In this document: positions 44,131 to 53,800 of the stretch, one piece after another
Position numbering within the stretch: position 1 is the stretch's first letter
Layout: every line of letters starts with the position of its first letter
Assembly: GCF_038561935.1 (NCBI RefSeq)
Contig: NZ_CP102770.1
Span: 2,294,001-2,358,000, forward strand
Origin: Myxococcus stipitatus
GTDB taxonomy: Bacteria > Myxococcota > Myxococcia > Myxococcales > Myxococcaceae
DNA: 64,000 bases
Direction of reading: 5' to 3'
The notes under the pieces: model-generated
Database searches by the model: none
Seen by the model: only the letters and a program-made list of their open reading frames with translations
What the model was told of the DNA's origin: nothing
Translations under genes and position numbers: made by a program

Positions 44131-45141
44131 ATGGGTCTCGGTATCCCTAGCTTCAGCGATGTGAAGCGGAAGGTGACGTCCACGGTCAACGACGTGAAGG
44201 ACACCGTCGTCGACAAGGCGCAGGACGTGAAGAAGGCCGTCGTGGACACCACGAAGGACGTCTTCGAGGACGTGAAGCACAACCCCGTCACGGACACGCT
44301 CAAGAAGGCCGTGACGGACCCCGGGGACCTGGCCCGCGACGCGCTCCAGGGCGGCCTGCGCGTGGCCTACCACGGCGCGACCTCGCTCCTGCCCGACGGC
44401 GCGGCGAACCAGCTGGTGAAGGCCGCCGAAGTGGGCGTGGACGCGCTGGCCAAGACGTCCGAGCTCATCGCCGGCAAGGACTCCTCGCTCACGCAGGGCC
44501 TGAAGACGCTGGGCAAGGTGGACCTCGAGGGCATCACCCGCACCACGGACCCGCAGACGGGGCAGAAGCTCAAGGGCGACTGGCCGAAGCTGTGGGGCAC
44601 CTGGCTGCTGGAGGAGAAGCCCAAGGATTTGGGCACCTGGGACAAGACCGCGGATGGCACCGACCGCGTCACCGTCAGCAACAACGCGTACACGGATGAC
44701 CTGGCCGGCCGTCCCCACCAGCAGAAGGTGACCGAAGAGTTCTTCAAGATGTACCCGAACCCGAAGCCGGGCGACACGTTCCCGCCCAAGGGCGCCAGCA
44801 AGGAAGTGACGGACAAGGCGCTCTACGTGTTCGCGGGCCCCGACACCGCGGAGAACAGCAAGAACAAGCACACGTCGCTGGAGTGGTTCATCGGCTCGTA
44901 CCGCACCCAGGTGACGTGCACCGGCATCGACGAGAAGACGGGCAAGCCCAACCTCAGCTACGAGGTGGTGAACAACTCCCACTTCGAGTCGGGCACGCGG
45001 GTTCCCGCCACCTTCCAGGAGAAGGGCCTGCCCCCCTCGCTGGTGAATGACCGCAAGCGCGAGCAGGGCCTGGGCATCGGCGGTGACTGGATTCAGCGCT
45101 ACACCTGGACGAACAACGGCGTGGACAATCCCAACAAGTAA
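44131..45141 (+). CDS. Unknown 336-aa protein with LEA-like amphipathic N-terminus
   Basis: Residues 8-65 contain a run of near 11-residue repeats (VNDVKDTVVDKAQDVKKAVVD and similar), amphipathic as in LEA proteins. The rest is mixed alpha/beta with KLWGTWLLEEKPKDLGTWDKT and a later WFIGSYRTQVTCTGIDEKTG, which I do not recognise. There is no signal peptide or membrane segment. A strong intrinsic terminator follows the stop codon. The next gene also starts with an Ala/Lys-rich amphipathic helix and is probably a related type of secreted or stress protein. Confidence 0.72.
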   Translation: MGLGIPSFSDVKRKVTSTVNDVKDTVVDKAQDVKKAVVDTTKDVFEDVKHNPVTDTLKKAVTDPGDLARDALQGGLRVAYHGATSLLPDGAANQLVKAAEVGVDALAKTSELIAGKDSSLTQGLKTLGKVDLEGITRTTDPQTGQKLKGDWPKLWGTWLLEEKPKDLGTWDKTADGTDRVTVSNNAYTDDLAGRPHQQKVTEEFFKMYPNPKPGDTFPPKGASKEVTDKALYVFAGPDTAENSKNKHTSLEWFIGSYRTQVTCTGIDEKTGKPNLSYEVVNNSHFESGTRVPATFQEKGLPPSLVNDRKREQGLGIGGDWIQRYTWTNNGVDNPNK

Positions 45142-45164
45142 TCCCTGCTCACGCTGCTGACGCG

Positions 45165-45206
45165 AGGCCCGGTGGTCGCTCTGTGCGACCCCGGGCCTTT
45201 GTGTTT
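45165..45206 (+). terminator. Intrinsic terminator after the 336-aa gene
   Basis: AGGCCCGG (45165-45172), a bulged T and GGTCGC pair with GCGACC and CCGGGCCT (45185-45198), giving a 14-bp stem with a five-base loop. The run TTTGTGTTT follows directly. This is the clearest rho-independent terminator in the window and separates the gene from the next one. Confidence 0.85.
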
Positions 45207-45294
45207 CAGGGGGTGTTGCTGATTCCCAGACATCAGGAAACAATTTCTTACGTTCTCCGATGATTCATCATCCCCCTACCCCCGAGGCGATGTC

Positions 45295-46695
45295 ATGGCC
45301 GGAATCGCATCCATCCAGCGCAACGCAGCCGAAGCTGCCCGTCGTCGCATCGAAGCCGCGAGGGTCGTCACCGAGAAGGCCGTCGACAAGGTGAAGGACG
45401 TCGCGCAGAAGCCGCTCCGGACGCTGACCGCCTTCGAGGGGCCGAAGAAGGTGGGCGGGGAGAAGCTCACAGGGGAGAAGACCCAGGCGGTCTCCGGCGC
45501 GCTGGACGGAGCGCCCTCGGACCCGAAGGCGCGCGCGGGGTGGTGGAAGGGCCTGTCCCCGACGGAGCAGATGCAGGCCATCAGCGCGGACCCCAAGAAG
45601 GTCGGCTCCATGGATGGACTGCCGGCCTCCGTGCGTGACAGCGCGAACCGCGTGCAGCTGAAGAATGAAATCACCCAGCTCAACGCCGAGGCGAAGCAGG
45701 CCAAGGCGGACTACCTGGCCAACATGTCGCTGGGCGACAAGCTCCGGGATGCGCTGCGCCCCGGCAGCGCCAAGAACGACCCGCCCGAGAAGTTCCTCTC
45801 CCAGGAGAAGCAGCACCAGCTGGAGAACGCGAACGCGGTCCAGAAGCAGCTGGAGCGCACGGCGAAGGAGGCGGGCTCCGCGCAGCTGCTCGTCTATGAC
45901 TCCTCCTTCGTGAAGGGCGAGGGCCGCGCGGCCATCGTCGCGGGCAACCTGGACACGGCCAGGCACGTCTCCGTCAGCGTGCCGGGGTTGAACTCGGACG
46001 TCCGGGGCTACATGGACAACATCACCAGCGACGCGCTGCGGCTGCACAAGGCCGCGGGCACGCAGCGCGGTGAGGTCGCCACCGTCGCCTGGATGGGCTA
46101 CGACGCGCCGGGCTTCCAGAACGTGGCCTCCGACAACGCCGCGGAGAATGGAGCCAAGCTGCTGGCCTCGGACGTGGCCGGCATCCGCGCCAGCCGTGAA
46201 GGCAACCAGCCCCACGTGACGGTCATCGGCCACAGCTACGGCAGCACCACGGCCTCCATCGCGGCGGACAAGAACAACCTCCAGGCGGATGACCTGGTCC
46301 TCATCGGCAGCCCGGGCGCGGGCAGCGCGAAGTCCGTGAAGGACTACGAGCCGCAGCTGGCCAACGGGCATGTCTGGTCGGGCTCGGCCAGCCGGGACGT
46401 CGTCTCCTGGCTGAACGGCAGCAACCTGCCGGGGGACCCGCTGGGCCAGGACCCCAGCGAGGACAAGTTCGGCGCGAAGCGCTTCACCGCCGAGGCCGCG
46501 GACCGGGGCGACAAGAGCAACATGGGAGACCACTCGAAGTATTACAAAGAGGGCTCCGAGTCCCTGGCGAACCTGGCCGACATCGTCACCGGGAACTACG
46601 GCGGCGTGGACCGCGCCGAGCACCGCTACGGGAAGCACGACTGGTTCAAGGGCAACCGGGTCATCGACCCCGAGGGCAACCGCGCCGTCTCCTGA
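45295..46695 (+). CDS. Alpha/beta hydrolase of the DUF1023 type
   Basis: Residues about 200-420 form the hydrolase: SVSVPGLNSDVRGYMDN, VATVAWMGYDAP, and the nucleophile elbow VTVIGHSYGSTTAS with the serine in GHSYG; later DLVLIGSPGAG and HSGSASRDVV-like HVWSGSASRDVVS may supply the acid. DUF1023 hydrolases are known mainly from actinobacteria, and their substrates are unknown. Residues 1-200 are a charged helical domain starting with an Ala/Arg/Lys-rich amphipathic stretch. No signal peptide. It is convergent with the response regulator, three bases between stop codons. Confidence 0.85.
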   Translation: MAGIASIQRNAAEAARRRIEAARVVTEKAVDKVKDVAQKPLRTLTAFEGPKKVGGEKLTGEKTQAVSGALDGAPSDPKARAGWWKGLSPTEQMQAISADPKKVGSMDGLPASVRDSANRVQLKNEITQLNAEAKQAKADYLANMSLGDKLRDALRPGSAKNDPPEKFLSQEKQHQLENANAVQKQLERTAKEAGSAQLLVYDSSFVKGEGRAAIVAGNLDTARHVSVSVPGLNSDVRGYMDNITSDALRLHKAAGTQRGEVATVAWMGYDAPGFQNVASDNAAENGAKLLASDVAGIRASREGNQPHVTVIGHSYGSTTASIAADKNNLQADDLVLIGSPGAGSAKSVKDYEPQLANGHVWSGSASRDVVSWLNGSNLPGDPLGQDPSEDKFGAKRFTAEAADRGDKSNMGDHSKYYKEGSESLANLADIVTGNYGGVDRAEHRYGKHDWFKGNRVIDPEGNRAVS

Positions 46696-46698
46696 GCG

Positions 46699-47442
46699 CT
46701 AGCCGAACCGCTCGCGCAGCGCCGCCGCGTGGCTGCGACTCAGCGGCAGCGGTTCCTCGAGTCCGCGCACGAAGACCTCACCGCCTCCGCTCAGGCTCTT
46801 GTCCACGCGCTCCACGAAGGACAGGTTGACCAGCGCGGAGCGGTGCAGGCGCGCGAAGCTGCGCTCCGGAAGCCGCTGCTCCCAGTCCTTCAGGGGGCGC
46901 GGTGACAGGCTGTGCCGGCCATCCGAGGTGACCAGCTCCACGTAGTCGCCCGCGCCTCGCAGGCACACGATGTGGTCCACCCGCACGAAGCGCGACTTCG
47001 CGCCGTCCTCGAGGAACAGCAGGTCGCTCTCCGCCAGCTTGTGGCGGCTGGGTGCTTGCGCGGGGGCGGGACCGCCGGACGCCTTCTCCGTGAGCCGGGC
47101 CAGCGTCCTCGCGAGCCGGTCGGGATGCACGGGCTTGAGCAGGTAGTCCAGCGCGTTGACCTCGAACGCGCGCAGGGCGTGTGCGTCGTAGGCCGTCACG
47201 AAGATGACCTCGAACGGGTGCTCGGGGAGCCGGGCGAGCAGGTCGAACCCGCCTTCTCCCGGCATCTGCACATCGAGGAAGAGGAGCTCGGGCTGGAGTT
47301 CCTCGATGCGCGCGAGTGCGGACGTCACGCTGTCGGCCTCGCCCACCACCTTCACGTGGGGGAAGGGCGCGAGCAATTCGCGCAGCTCCCTCCGGGAGAG
47401 CCGCTCGTCATCCACCAACAGGGCCCGCAGCGGAGTGCTCAC
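46699..47442 (-). CDS. LytTR-family response regulator
   Basis: GTG 47442 (GGAGG upstream, overlapping the kinase stop by four bases) gives 247 residues. The receiver domain (1-120) has ALLVDDE, LLFLDVQMPGEGG with the phospho-acceptor Asp, TAYDAHAL and the YLLKP Lys. The LytTR DNA-binding domain (about 145-247) includes LHRSALVNLSFVERVDK. It is the partner of the LytS-like kinase encoded just before it. Such pairs control envelope or extracellular functions; targets unknown. The longer open frame upstream is a shadow of the kinase. Confidence 0.92.
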   Translation of the reverse strand: MSTPLRALLVDDERLSRRELRELLAPFPHVKVVGEADSVTSALARIEELQPELLFLDVQMPGEGGFDLLARLPEHPFEVIFVTAYDAHALRAFEVNALDYLLKPVHPDRLARTLARLTEKASGGPAPAQAPSRHKLAESDLLFLEDGAKSRFVRVDHIVCLRGAGDYVELVTSDGRHSLSPRPLKDWEQRLPERSFARLHRSALVNLSFVERVDKSLSGGGEVFVRGLEEPLPLSRSHAAALRERFG

Positions 47443-48527
47443 GCGGCCTCCGTGGAGAGGACCGGTGTCCATTCCATGGCGGGGAGCTCCACCACGGTGT
47501 GCACCCAGCCGTCGGACTCCGAGGACTCCAGCTTCGCGCGCTCCGCGAAGAGCTGGGTGAGCCGCTCGCGCACGTTGCGCAGGCCGGTGCCGGTGCCCGG
47601 GGGCCCGAGCTCTCGCGTGCGCGGCGCCCACGTGCCCGTGTTGTCCACCTGGATGCGCAGCAGGTCCTGCGCCCGCGTCACCTGGATGCGCACCCGCACC
47701 GGCAGAATCCCGGAGGCCAGGCCGTGCTTCACCGCGTTGTCCACCAGCGGCTGGATGAGGAAGGCGGGCACGGTGAGCCGCTCCGTGCCCGGCATCACCG
47801 TCAGGCTCACGTCCAGCTTCTCCTCGAAGCGCACCGACTCGATGCTCAGGTAGCTGCGCACCATGGACAGCTCTTCCTCCAGCGGGACGTGCGGAAAGTC
47901 CCCCTTCTGGAGCGAGAAGCGCAGGAAGTCCGCCATCTCCGTCACCATGCGCCGCGCGCGGACGGGGTCCTCGCCGATGAGGGCTCGCACGGACGTGAGC
48001 GCGTTGAAGAGGAAGTGCGGGTGCATCTGGTGGCGCAGCGAGGCGAGCCGTGCCTCCTGCGCGAGGGTGTCCGCGCGCAGGGCCCGCTCCCGCTCGCTCT
48101 GCCACGCCCGCGCGTGCTTGATGCCGAAGTACAGCCCGCTCCAGCCCAGGAGCGTCACGGCGTAGTCGAGCGCGGACCGGGGGAGCATCAAGCGGTTCCC
48201 CTGCCAGTTGTACGTGGGATACAGCAGCACCGCCCACACCTCCGCCAGGACCATCCAGGCGACCCCCACCAGGGCGCTGGTGGCCAGGGCCCAGATGGCC
48301 TGCCGCTGGAACGTGCCCGGGAACAGGCGCTGATACGCCAGCCGCATCACACTGGTGAGGCCCAGGCCGAACACCGCGCGCACGCCCTTGGCCAACACCA
48401 TGGACAGCGCCTTGCCTTCCCCGGCGTGCACGGGGAGGAAGGTGATGATGAGCAGCAAGGCGTAGAGGCCCCATCCCCCGAATTGGAGGGTCCAGAAGGT
48501 GGGCGAGGGGGCCGGGCGGTGTTTCAT
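47439..48527 (-). CDS. LytS-type membrane sensor histidine kinase
   Basis: About four hydrophobic segments (residues 10-135) form a membrane sensor, followed by a coiled coil and the His_kinase domain with the HQMHPHFLFNAL motif (the phosphorylated His is the second of the pair) and an ATPase domain with LVDNAVKHG and GTGLRNVRERL. This class pairs with LytTR regulators, and the cognate regulator gene overlaps its stop codon by four bases. The signal sensed cannot be read from the short loops. Confidence 0.92.
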   Translation of the reverse strand: MKHRPAPSPTFWTLQFGGWGLYALLLIITFLPVHAGEGKALSMVLAKGVRAVFGLGLTSVMRLAYQRLFPGTFQRQAIWALATSALVGVAWMVLAEVWAVLLYPTYNWQGNRLMLPRSALDYAVTLLGWSGLYFGIKHARAWQSERERALRADTLAQEARLASLRHQMHPHFLFNALTSVRALIGEDPVRARRMVTEMADFLRFSLQKGDFPHVPLEEELSMVRSYLSIESVRFEEKLDVSLTVMPGTERLTVPAFLIQPLVDNAVKHGLASGILPVRVRIQVTRAQDLLRIQVDNTGTWAPRTRELGPPGTGTGLRNVRERLTQLFAERAKLESSESDGWVHTVVELPAMEWTPVLSTEAA

Positions 48528-48573
48528 GGCGTCAACCTATCAGAGCGGAGAAGGGGCGCCGGGTCCTGGGCGC

Positions 48574-49713
48574 TCAGCTCTTCAGCATGGAGCGGAGCAG
48601 GGTGCCGAACGTGCGCATCTCCTCCACGGTGCCCAGCGTCAGCCGGAGCGCGGACACGTCCGCGGCGATGGCCTCGCGCGGGTTGGCCCGCAGGTGGATG
48701 CCATGGGGCGCGAAGCGCGCGGGCAGGTCGAGCTGCTTCGCGCTCAGCGGAATCCAGAGGAAGTTGGCGTGGCCGGGGACGTACTTCAGTCCCACGTCGT
48801 CCAGCGCGGCCGTGGTCACCTTCCGCGCCTCGTTGTTGAGCTTGCGCATGCGCGTGACGAAGGCCGGGTCCTGGAGGCTGGCGATGGCCGCCACGGTGGA
48901 GACGGAGCTGAGCAGGGATGCGCGCATCAGGTGCAGCTGCTTGATGAGCGCGGGCTGGCCCAGCGCGTACCCCACGCGCATGCCCGCCAGGCCATAGATT
49001 TTGGAGAACGAGCGGGTGATGAGGACGTTCTTCCCCGCGCGCACCAGGTCCACCATGGACTGGCTGGCAGGGGACTCCAGGTAGTGGATGTAGACCTCGT
49101 CCACCAGCACGGTGGCCTTGGCGGAGACCTTGTCGCAGAAGGCGCGCAGCTTCGCGGCGTCCACGATGGTGCCGGTGGGGTTGCTGGGGTTGCACACGGC
49201 CACCAGCCGGGTGCTCTCGCCCACGCGGGCCTCCATGGCGTCCAGGTCATGCGTCTGGGACGCATCGAGCGGAACCCGGTCCACCTTGCCCCCCGCCTGC
49301 GCGGCGTAGACGGGGAGGACGTCGTAGACGCGCTCCGAGCACACGACGCCCCCGCCGCCCGTGCCGAACTTGTTCGCGATGAGCGTCAGGGCCTCGAAGG
49401 CGCCGGAGGTGAGCACCACGTGGTCGGGCGCCAGGCCCTCCTGCTCGGCGATGAGCCGCTTCAGCGTGTCGATGCTGTCCAGGGACGCGTAGCGGCTGGC
49501 CAGGTGGAGGGACTCGCGCATCGCGCGCAGGGCGCCCTCGCAGGGCCCGTAGCGATTCTCATTGGAGAAGAGTCGGACGGGGTCCTCGTTCGGCGACCGC
49601 CGCGGGGTGGAGGCGGAGGCGGCGAGTGAGAGCTCCGGCCGGAGCGCGAGTCCTGCGGTGGTGGCGGCGGCACCCGCGAGGAGGGCCCGGCGGGTGGGAA
49701 GGAAGTGGGACAC
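48574..49713 (-). CDS. Tat-exported PLP aminotransferase, histidinol-phosphate-aminotransferase-like
   Basis: The N-terminus, LPTRRALLAGAAATTAGLAL, is a twin-arginine signal peptide followed by a short Ala/Ser linker. The body (about 40-379) is a fold-type I PLP enzyme: NENRYGP, FGTGGGGVVCSERVYDVLPVYA, NPSNPTG, VLVDEVYI, and the Schiff-base lysine in SFSKIYGLAGMRVGYALG (K238). HisC-like enzymes are normally cytoplasmic; the Tat signal predicts a folded PLP protein in the periplasm, so the role is unlikely to be histidine synthesis. It stands alone in its orientation with small gaps on either side. Confidence 0.9.
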   Translation of the reverse strand: MSHFLPTRRALLAGAAATTAGLALRPELSLAASASTPRRSPNEDPVRLFSNENRYGPCEGALRAMRESLHLASRYASLDSIDTLKRLIAEQEGLAPDHVVLTSGAFEALTLIANKFGTGGGGVVCSERVYDVLPVYAAQAGGKVDRVPLDASQTHDLDAMEARVGESTRLVAVCNPSNPTGTIVDAAKLRAFCDKVSAKATVLVDEVYIHYLESPASQSMVDLVRAGKNVLITRSFSKIYGLAGMRVGYALGQPALIKQLHLMRASLLSSVSTVAAIASLQDPAFVTRMRKLNNEARKVTTAALDDVGLKYVPGHANFLWIPLSAKQLDLPARFAPHGIHLRANPREAIAADVSALRLTLGTVEEMRTFGTLLRSMLKS

Positions 49714-49932
49714 GGCGATTCTCCCTGCGCTGAAGGGGTGAGCGGCTCAGCGGGGAGAAGACTAGGGGGCGGGCGGGACCAGGCCCGGGCCTCTTCTGTG
49801 AATGCACGGATGGGACCGGCGAGCGGTCCCTGGGCCCGGTGAACGGCGGAAAGGGCCGAAGGAATCCGGCCCTGCCCGTTTGAGTCATGGTGTTTCTCAA
49901 AGACAAACAAAAAAGCGTGACGCGGGGGCGCC

Positions 49933-50334
49933 TCAGACCTGGTTGATGCGAATCATGTTGCCAGCGGGGTCGCGCACGGCGCAGTCCCGGACACCCCAGG
50001 GCTGGTCCTTGGGCTCCTGCACGATGTCCACCTTCGCGGCGCGCAGCTTGTCGAACGTCGCCTCCAGGTTCGTGCTGCTGAAGATGACGCCGCCCAGCGT
50101 CCCCTTGGCCAGCAGTCGAGCCAGGGCATTGCCGTCCTCTTCGTCCCGGCCGGCATGGGGCTGGCTCAGCACGAGCTTGACGTCTGGCTGAGAGGGACAA
50201 GACAGCGTGAGCCAGCGGAAGGGGCCTCGGGAGACGTCGCCCACGAGGTCCAGTCCCAGGACGTCCCGGTAGAACGCCAGCGCCTGCTCGGGATTGTCAA
50301 CGGAGAGATGCGTGATGGAGAGTTTCAAGGTCAT
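49933..50334 (-). CDS. VOC-family (glyoxalase/bleomycin-resistance-like) protein
   Basis: ATG 50334 gives 133 residues; the open frame upstream is not family-like. The two beta-alpha-beta-beta-beta units begin with THLSVDNPEQALAFYRDVLGL and GGVIFSSTNLEATFDKLRAAKV, and end with WGVRDCAVRDPAGNMIRINQ, where the terminal His/Glu metal ligands of the family usually lie. Substrate unknown. It is the last gene before the megasynthase, divergent from it; a resistance role for the product is conceivable but purely positional. Confidence 0.88.
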   Translation of the reverse strand: MTLKLSITHLSVDNPEQALAFYRDVLGLDLVGDVSRGPFRWLTLSCPSQPDVKLVLSQPHAGRDEEDGNALARLLAKGTLGGVIFSSTNLEATFDKLRAAKVDIVQEPKDQPWGVRDCAVRDPAGNMIRINQV

Positions 50335-50632
50335 GGCGCCACTGTGACGATTCGCGCCGAGGGCTGCTTCTCCAATCCTGCTCGATTGCGTGAGCCGCGC
50401 AGCATGCCCGCTGGGTCCGACATGTTGATGACCCAATGTTTCGAGATTGCATGATTGAGCCGGACGGACATCCCGTCAGGTAACGGTTCACGTAAGGTCC
50501 TTGTGTTCATTCGTCGACATTTGGTAGGAGTTTGCCGCCTCCCGCGGCTCTGGCCCGCCGTGTGCGTCTGTCACGCGATGGCCCCGTGGTCGGCGAGCCG
50601 AACCCCTACCCATTGCGTGTCTAGGATTGGCC
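50335..50632 (+). other. Intergenic region upstream of the megasynthase
   Basis: This 298-base gap between divergent genes must hold the promoters of both. It is less GC-rich than its surroundings near 50400-50530. I see no convincing -35/-10 pair, dyad operator or conserved motif. AGGA at 50623-50626, six bases before ATG 50633, is the likely ribosome-binding site of the megasynthase. Confidence 0.5.
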
Positions 50633-50850
50633 ATGAAAACGAAGCACGTGGAGGTCCTCGCTTCACTGATGGGGCTTGAACCCACCGAGCTGGAGCGAAA
50701 GGCGGAGGTGCTGCTCGGGAACCTGGGGATGGACTCTCTGACGGCGACGCGGGTCCGGGGCTCGTTGGTGCCCATGCCTTCGTATCAGGTCCTCTATGGC
50801 CTGACGGTGACCCAGGCCGCCGCGTTGCTTCCGCCGCTGGAGCCGTCCAC
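50633..50850 (+). other. N-terminal carrier domain with no loading domain
   Basis: The first 70 residues contain NLGMDSLTATRV, the phosphopantetheine-site motif with S35, and short flanking helices. The starter must therefore be loaded in trans by a separate ligase or acyltransferase, or be passed from an upstream protein. Confidence 0.75.
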
Positions 50851-53800
50851 GTCACATGACGGGGCGCGCGGGGCGGAGGGCTCGGATGGGACGTTCGAGC
50901 TGACGCCGATGCAGGTCTCGTATGTGATCGGCGCCAGCCAGGACTGTCCCTGTCAGGTCTACTCCGAGTTCGATATCGAGGACCTGGACCTCGCGTGTTT
51001 CCAGCAGGCGGTCCGTCAGGTCGTCGCGCGCCACCCGATGCTTCACGCGGCCATCGTCGAGGGCACCCGACAGCGGGTCCTTCCGGAGGCGGAGCGGCGT
51101 GAGCCGCTGAAGCTCGAGGCCCTCTCCGTCGCCGACCTGGGCCAGCGCCGCCAGGAGTGCATGACGGCGTTCAGCGCCCGCCCCGGCCTCCACTGGGACC
51201 TCCAGCTCACCCGGCTGGACGCGCGCACGGTCCGCGTCCACCTGCTGCTGGACATGCTCTTCATGGACGCCACCAGCGCCATGGTTCTGTGCCGCGAGGT
51301 CTCGGGCCACTACGCGCGCCTGCGCCGCGAGGGCGTGAGCCCCGTCCCCGAGACGACGGAGCTGGCGTTCCGCGAGTACTGCGACCAGCTTGGGACGAAG
51401 CAGCCCTCGGAGGCGTCGCGCGAGTACTGGACGGCCCGGCTGGACGCGATGCCCGCCCCGCCGCAGCTCCCCCGTCGCAAGAGTGGAGGGGACCTGAAGG
51501 TCGACTTCCAGCGGGAGTCCATCGCGCTGAGCGTCGAGCAGTGGAGCGCGCTGAAGGCCCAGGCCAGCGCGCTGCAGGTGACCTCCAACGCGCTCCTGCT
51601 CGCGGTGTTCGCCGAGGTCCTCGGCCTCTACGCGGAGGAGTCCGACTTCACGGTCACCGTCACCATGTCCGAGCGCCCGGTGGCGCGGGGCAATGACTTC
51701 ACCGGCACCGTGGGCGAGTTCACCAACGTCCTGCTCTGCCCCGTCACGGGGCGTCAGGCGGGCATCGCCGAGCGCGCGCTCGTCATCCACCGCGAGCTCA
51801 GCCAGGGGCTGGAGCACAGCGACCTGAGCGGCCTGGAGGTGGTGAGGATGCTGCGCAAGCACCGCGCGGACCCGCACCTCAGCTTCCCCATCGTCTTCAC
51901 GTCCTTCCTCGGCATCATCGACTCCGCGGTGGAGCTGGCGGGCTGTCGCACGAGCCTCCACTTCCAGCAGACGCAGACGCCGCAAATCACCCTGGACCAT
52001 CAGGTCTACGAGCTGGACGGGGTGCTGCGAATCAACTGGGACTACGACGCCCAGGTCCATGACCGCGACCTGATGCGCGACATGCTGTCGTGCTTCCAGC
52101 ACCTGCTGGAGCGCGTGGCGGAGGACACGCTGCGCGAGGCGACGCTGACGCCCGACGTGCTGTCGCTGCGCGAGCGCATGAACCAGACGCAGGTGGAGCT
52201 GGACCCCCAGGCGCCGCGCCTGCTGCACGGGCTGGTGCTGCGCGCCGCGGAGGCGACGCCCGAGGCCATCGCCGTCATCGACCAGGAGGTCTCGCTCACC
52301 TACGCGGAGCTGATGGCCCTGGCGCGCGCCGCCGCGGTCCGCTTGCAGGACGCGGGCGTGGGGCCGGGCTCGTGCGTGGGCATCGTGATGGAGAAGGGCT
52401 GGGAGCAGGTCGTCGCCACGACCGCCATCCTCCTGACCGGCGGCTACTACCTCCCGCTCAACCCGAGCCACCCCGACGACCGGCTTCGCAGCATCCTCGC
52501 CCTGGCGGAGTGCCGCATCGCCCTGGTCCAAGAGAAGTGCGTGAGCGGCGGCCGGCAGTGGCATCACGCCGTCGAGGGGGGCGTGGCCACCACCACCCTC
52601 CCCGTGGACCGAGGGCTCGTGGAGGCCGTCGGTGGACGCGTCCCCGCGCCCGCACAGGTGTCGCCCGGGGACCTCGCCTACGTCATCTTCACCTCGGGCT
52701 CGACGGGAGCGCCCAAGGGCGTCGAAATCGAGCACGGTCCCGCCGTCAACACATGCCTGGACATCAACGCGCGCTTCGGGCTGGGCGCGCGCACCGTCAC
52801 CTTCGCCATCTCCTCGCTCAGCTTCGACCTGTCCGTCTGGGACATCTTCGGAACGCTGGGTGCGGGTGGCACGGTGGTGGTGTGCAAGCCCGACGGGACG
52901 CGTGACCCGGGCTACTGGTGGGAGCAGCTGCACCGGCACCAGGTGACGGTGTGGAACACCGTGCCCACCTCCTTCGAGATGCTCCTCGCGGGCCGTCCCC
53001 CGGGGGCGCCGCTGCCGCTGAAGACGGTGATGCTCAGCGGAGACGCCATCAGCATGACGATGGCGGACCACGCGCTGGCCCAGTTCCCCGACCTGCTCTT
53101 CGTGGCGCTGGGAGGCGCGACGGAGGCCTCCATCTGGTCCAACTACCACCTCATCACCCGGGAGTCCCGCGAGCTGGGGACGGAGCTGGTGCCGTACGGA
53201 CAACCGCTCTCCAACCAGACGATGCTCGTGCTGGACTCCCGCTTCCGCTACCGCCCGGCGGGCGTCGTCGGCGACATCTACATCGGCGGCGTCGGACTGG
53301 CGCGAGGCTACTTCCGCGACCCCAGCCTCACCGCGAGCAAGTTCATCACCGTGGAGCCCCACGGGCGGCTCTACGCGACGGGAGACCTGGGTCGCTACCT
53401 GCCCAACGGCGAGATTGAAATCATCGGCCGCAAGGACTCGCAGGTGAAGGTGGGCGGCCACCGCGTGGAGCTGGCCGAAATCGAGCACTGCGCGGAGCGG
53501 CTGCCGTCGGTGCAGCGCGCGGCCGTCGTCCACATCCCGGGCGAGAGTGGCCGGCTCATCGGGTTCGTGACGGCGCGTGAGCCGGGCGCCCAGGGGCTGG
53601 AGGAGGCGCTGCGGCAGCACGTGGAGAAGTACCTGCCGGACTACATGGTGCCGCAGAGCTGGAGGGTGCTCGAGGCGCTCCCGCTGACCCCCAACAGCAA
53701 GGTCGACACCAAGCGGCTGCGTCAGCTGGCCACGTCTCCGCGCTCGCGCAATGAGGACGGCCCTCCGCTGGAGAGCAACAGCGAGGTCGCGCTCATCCTG

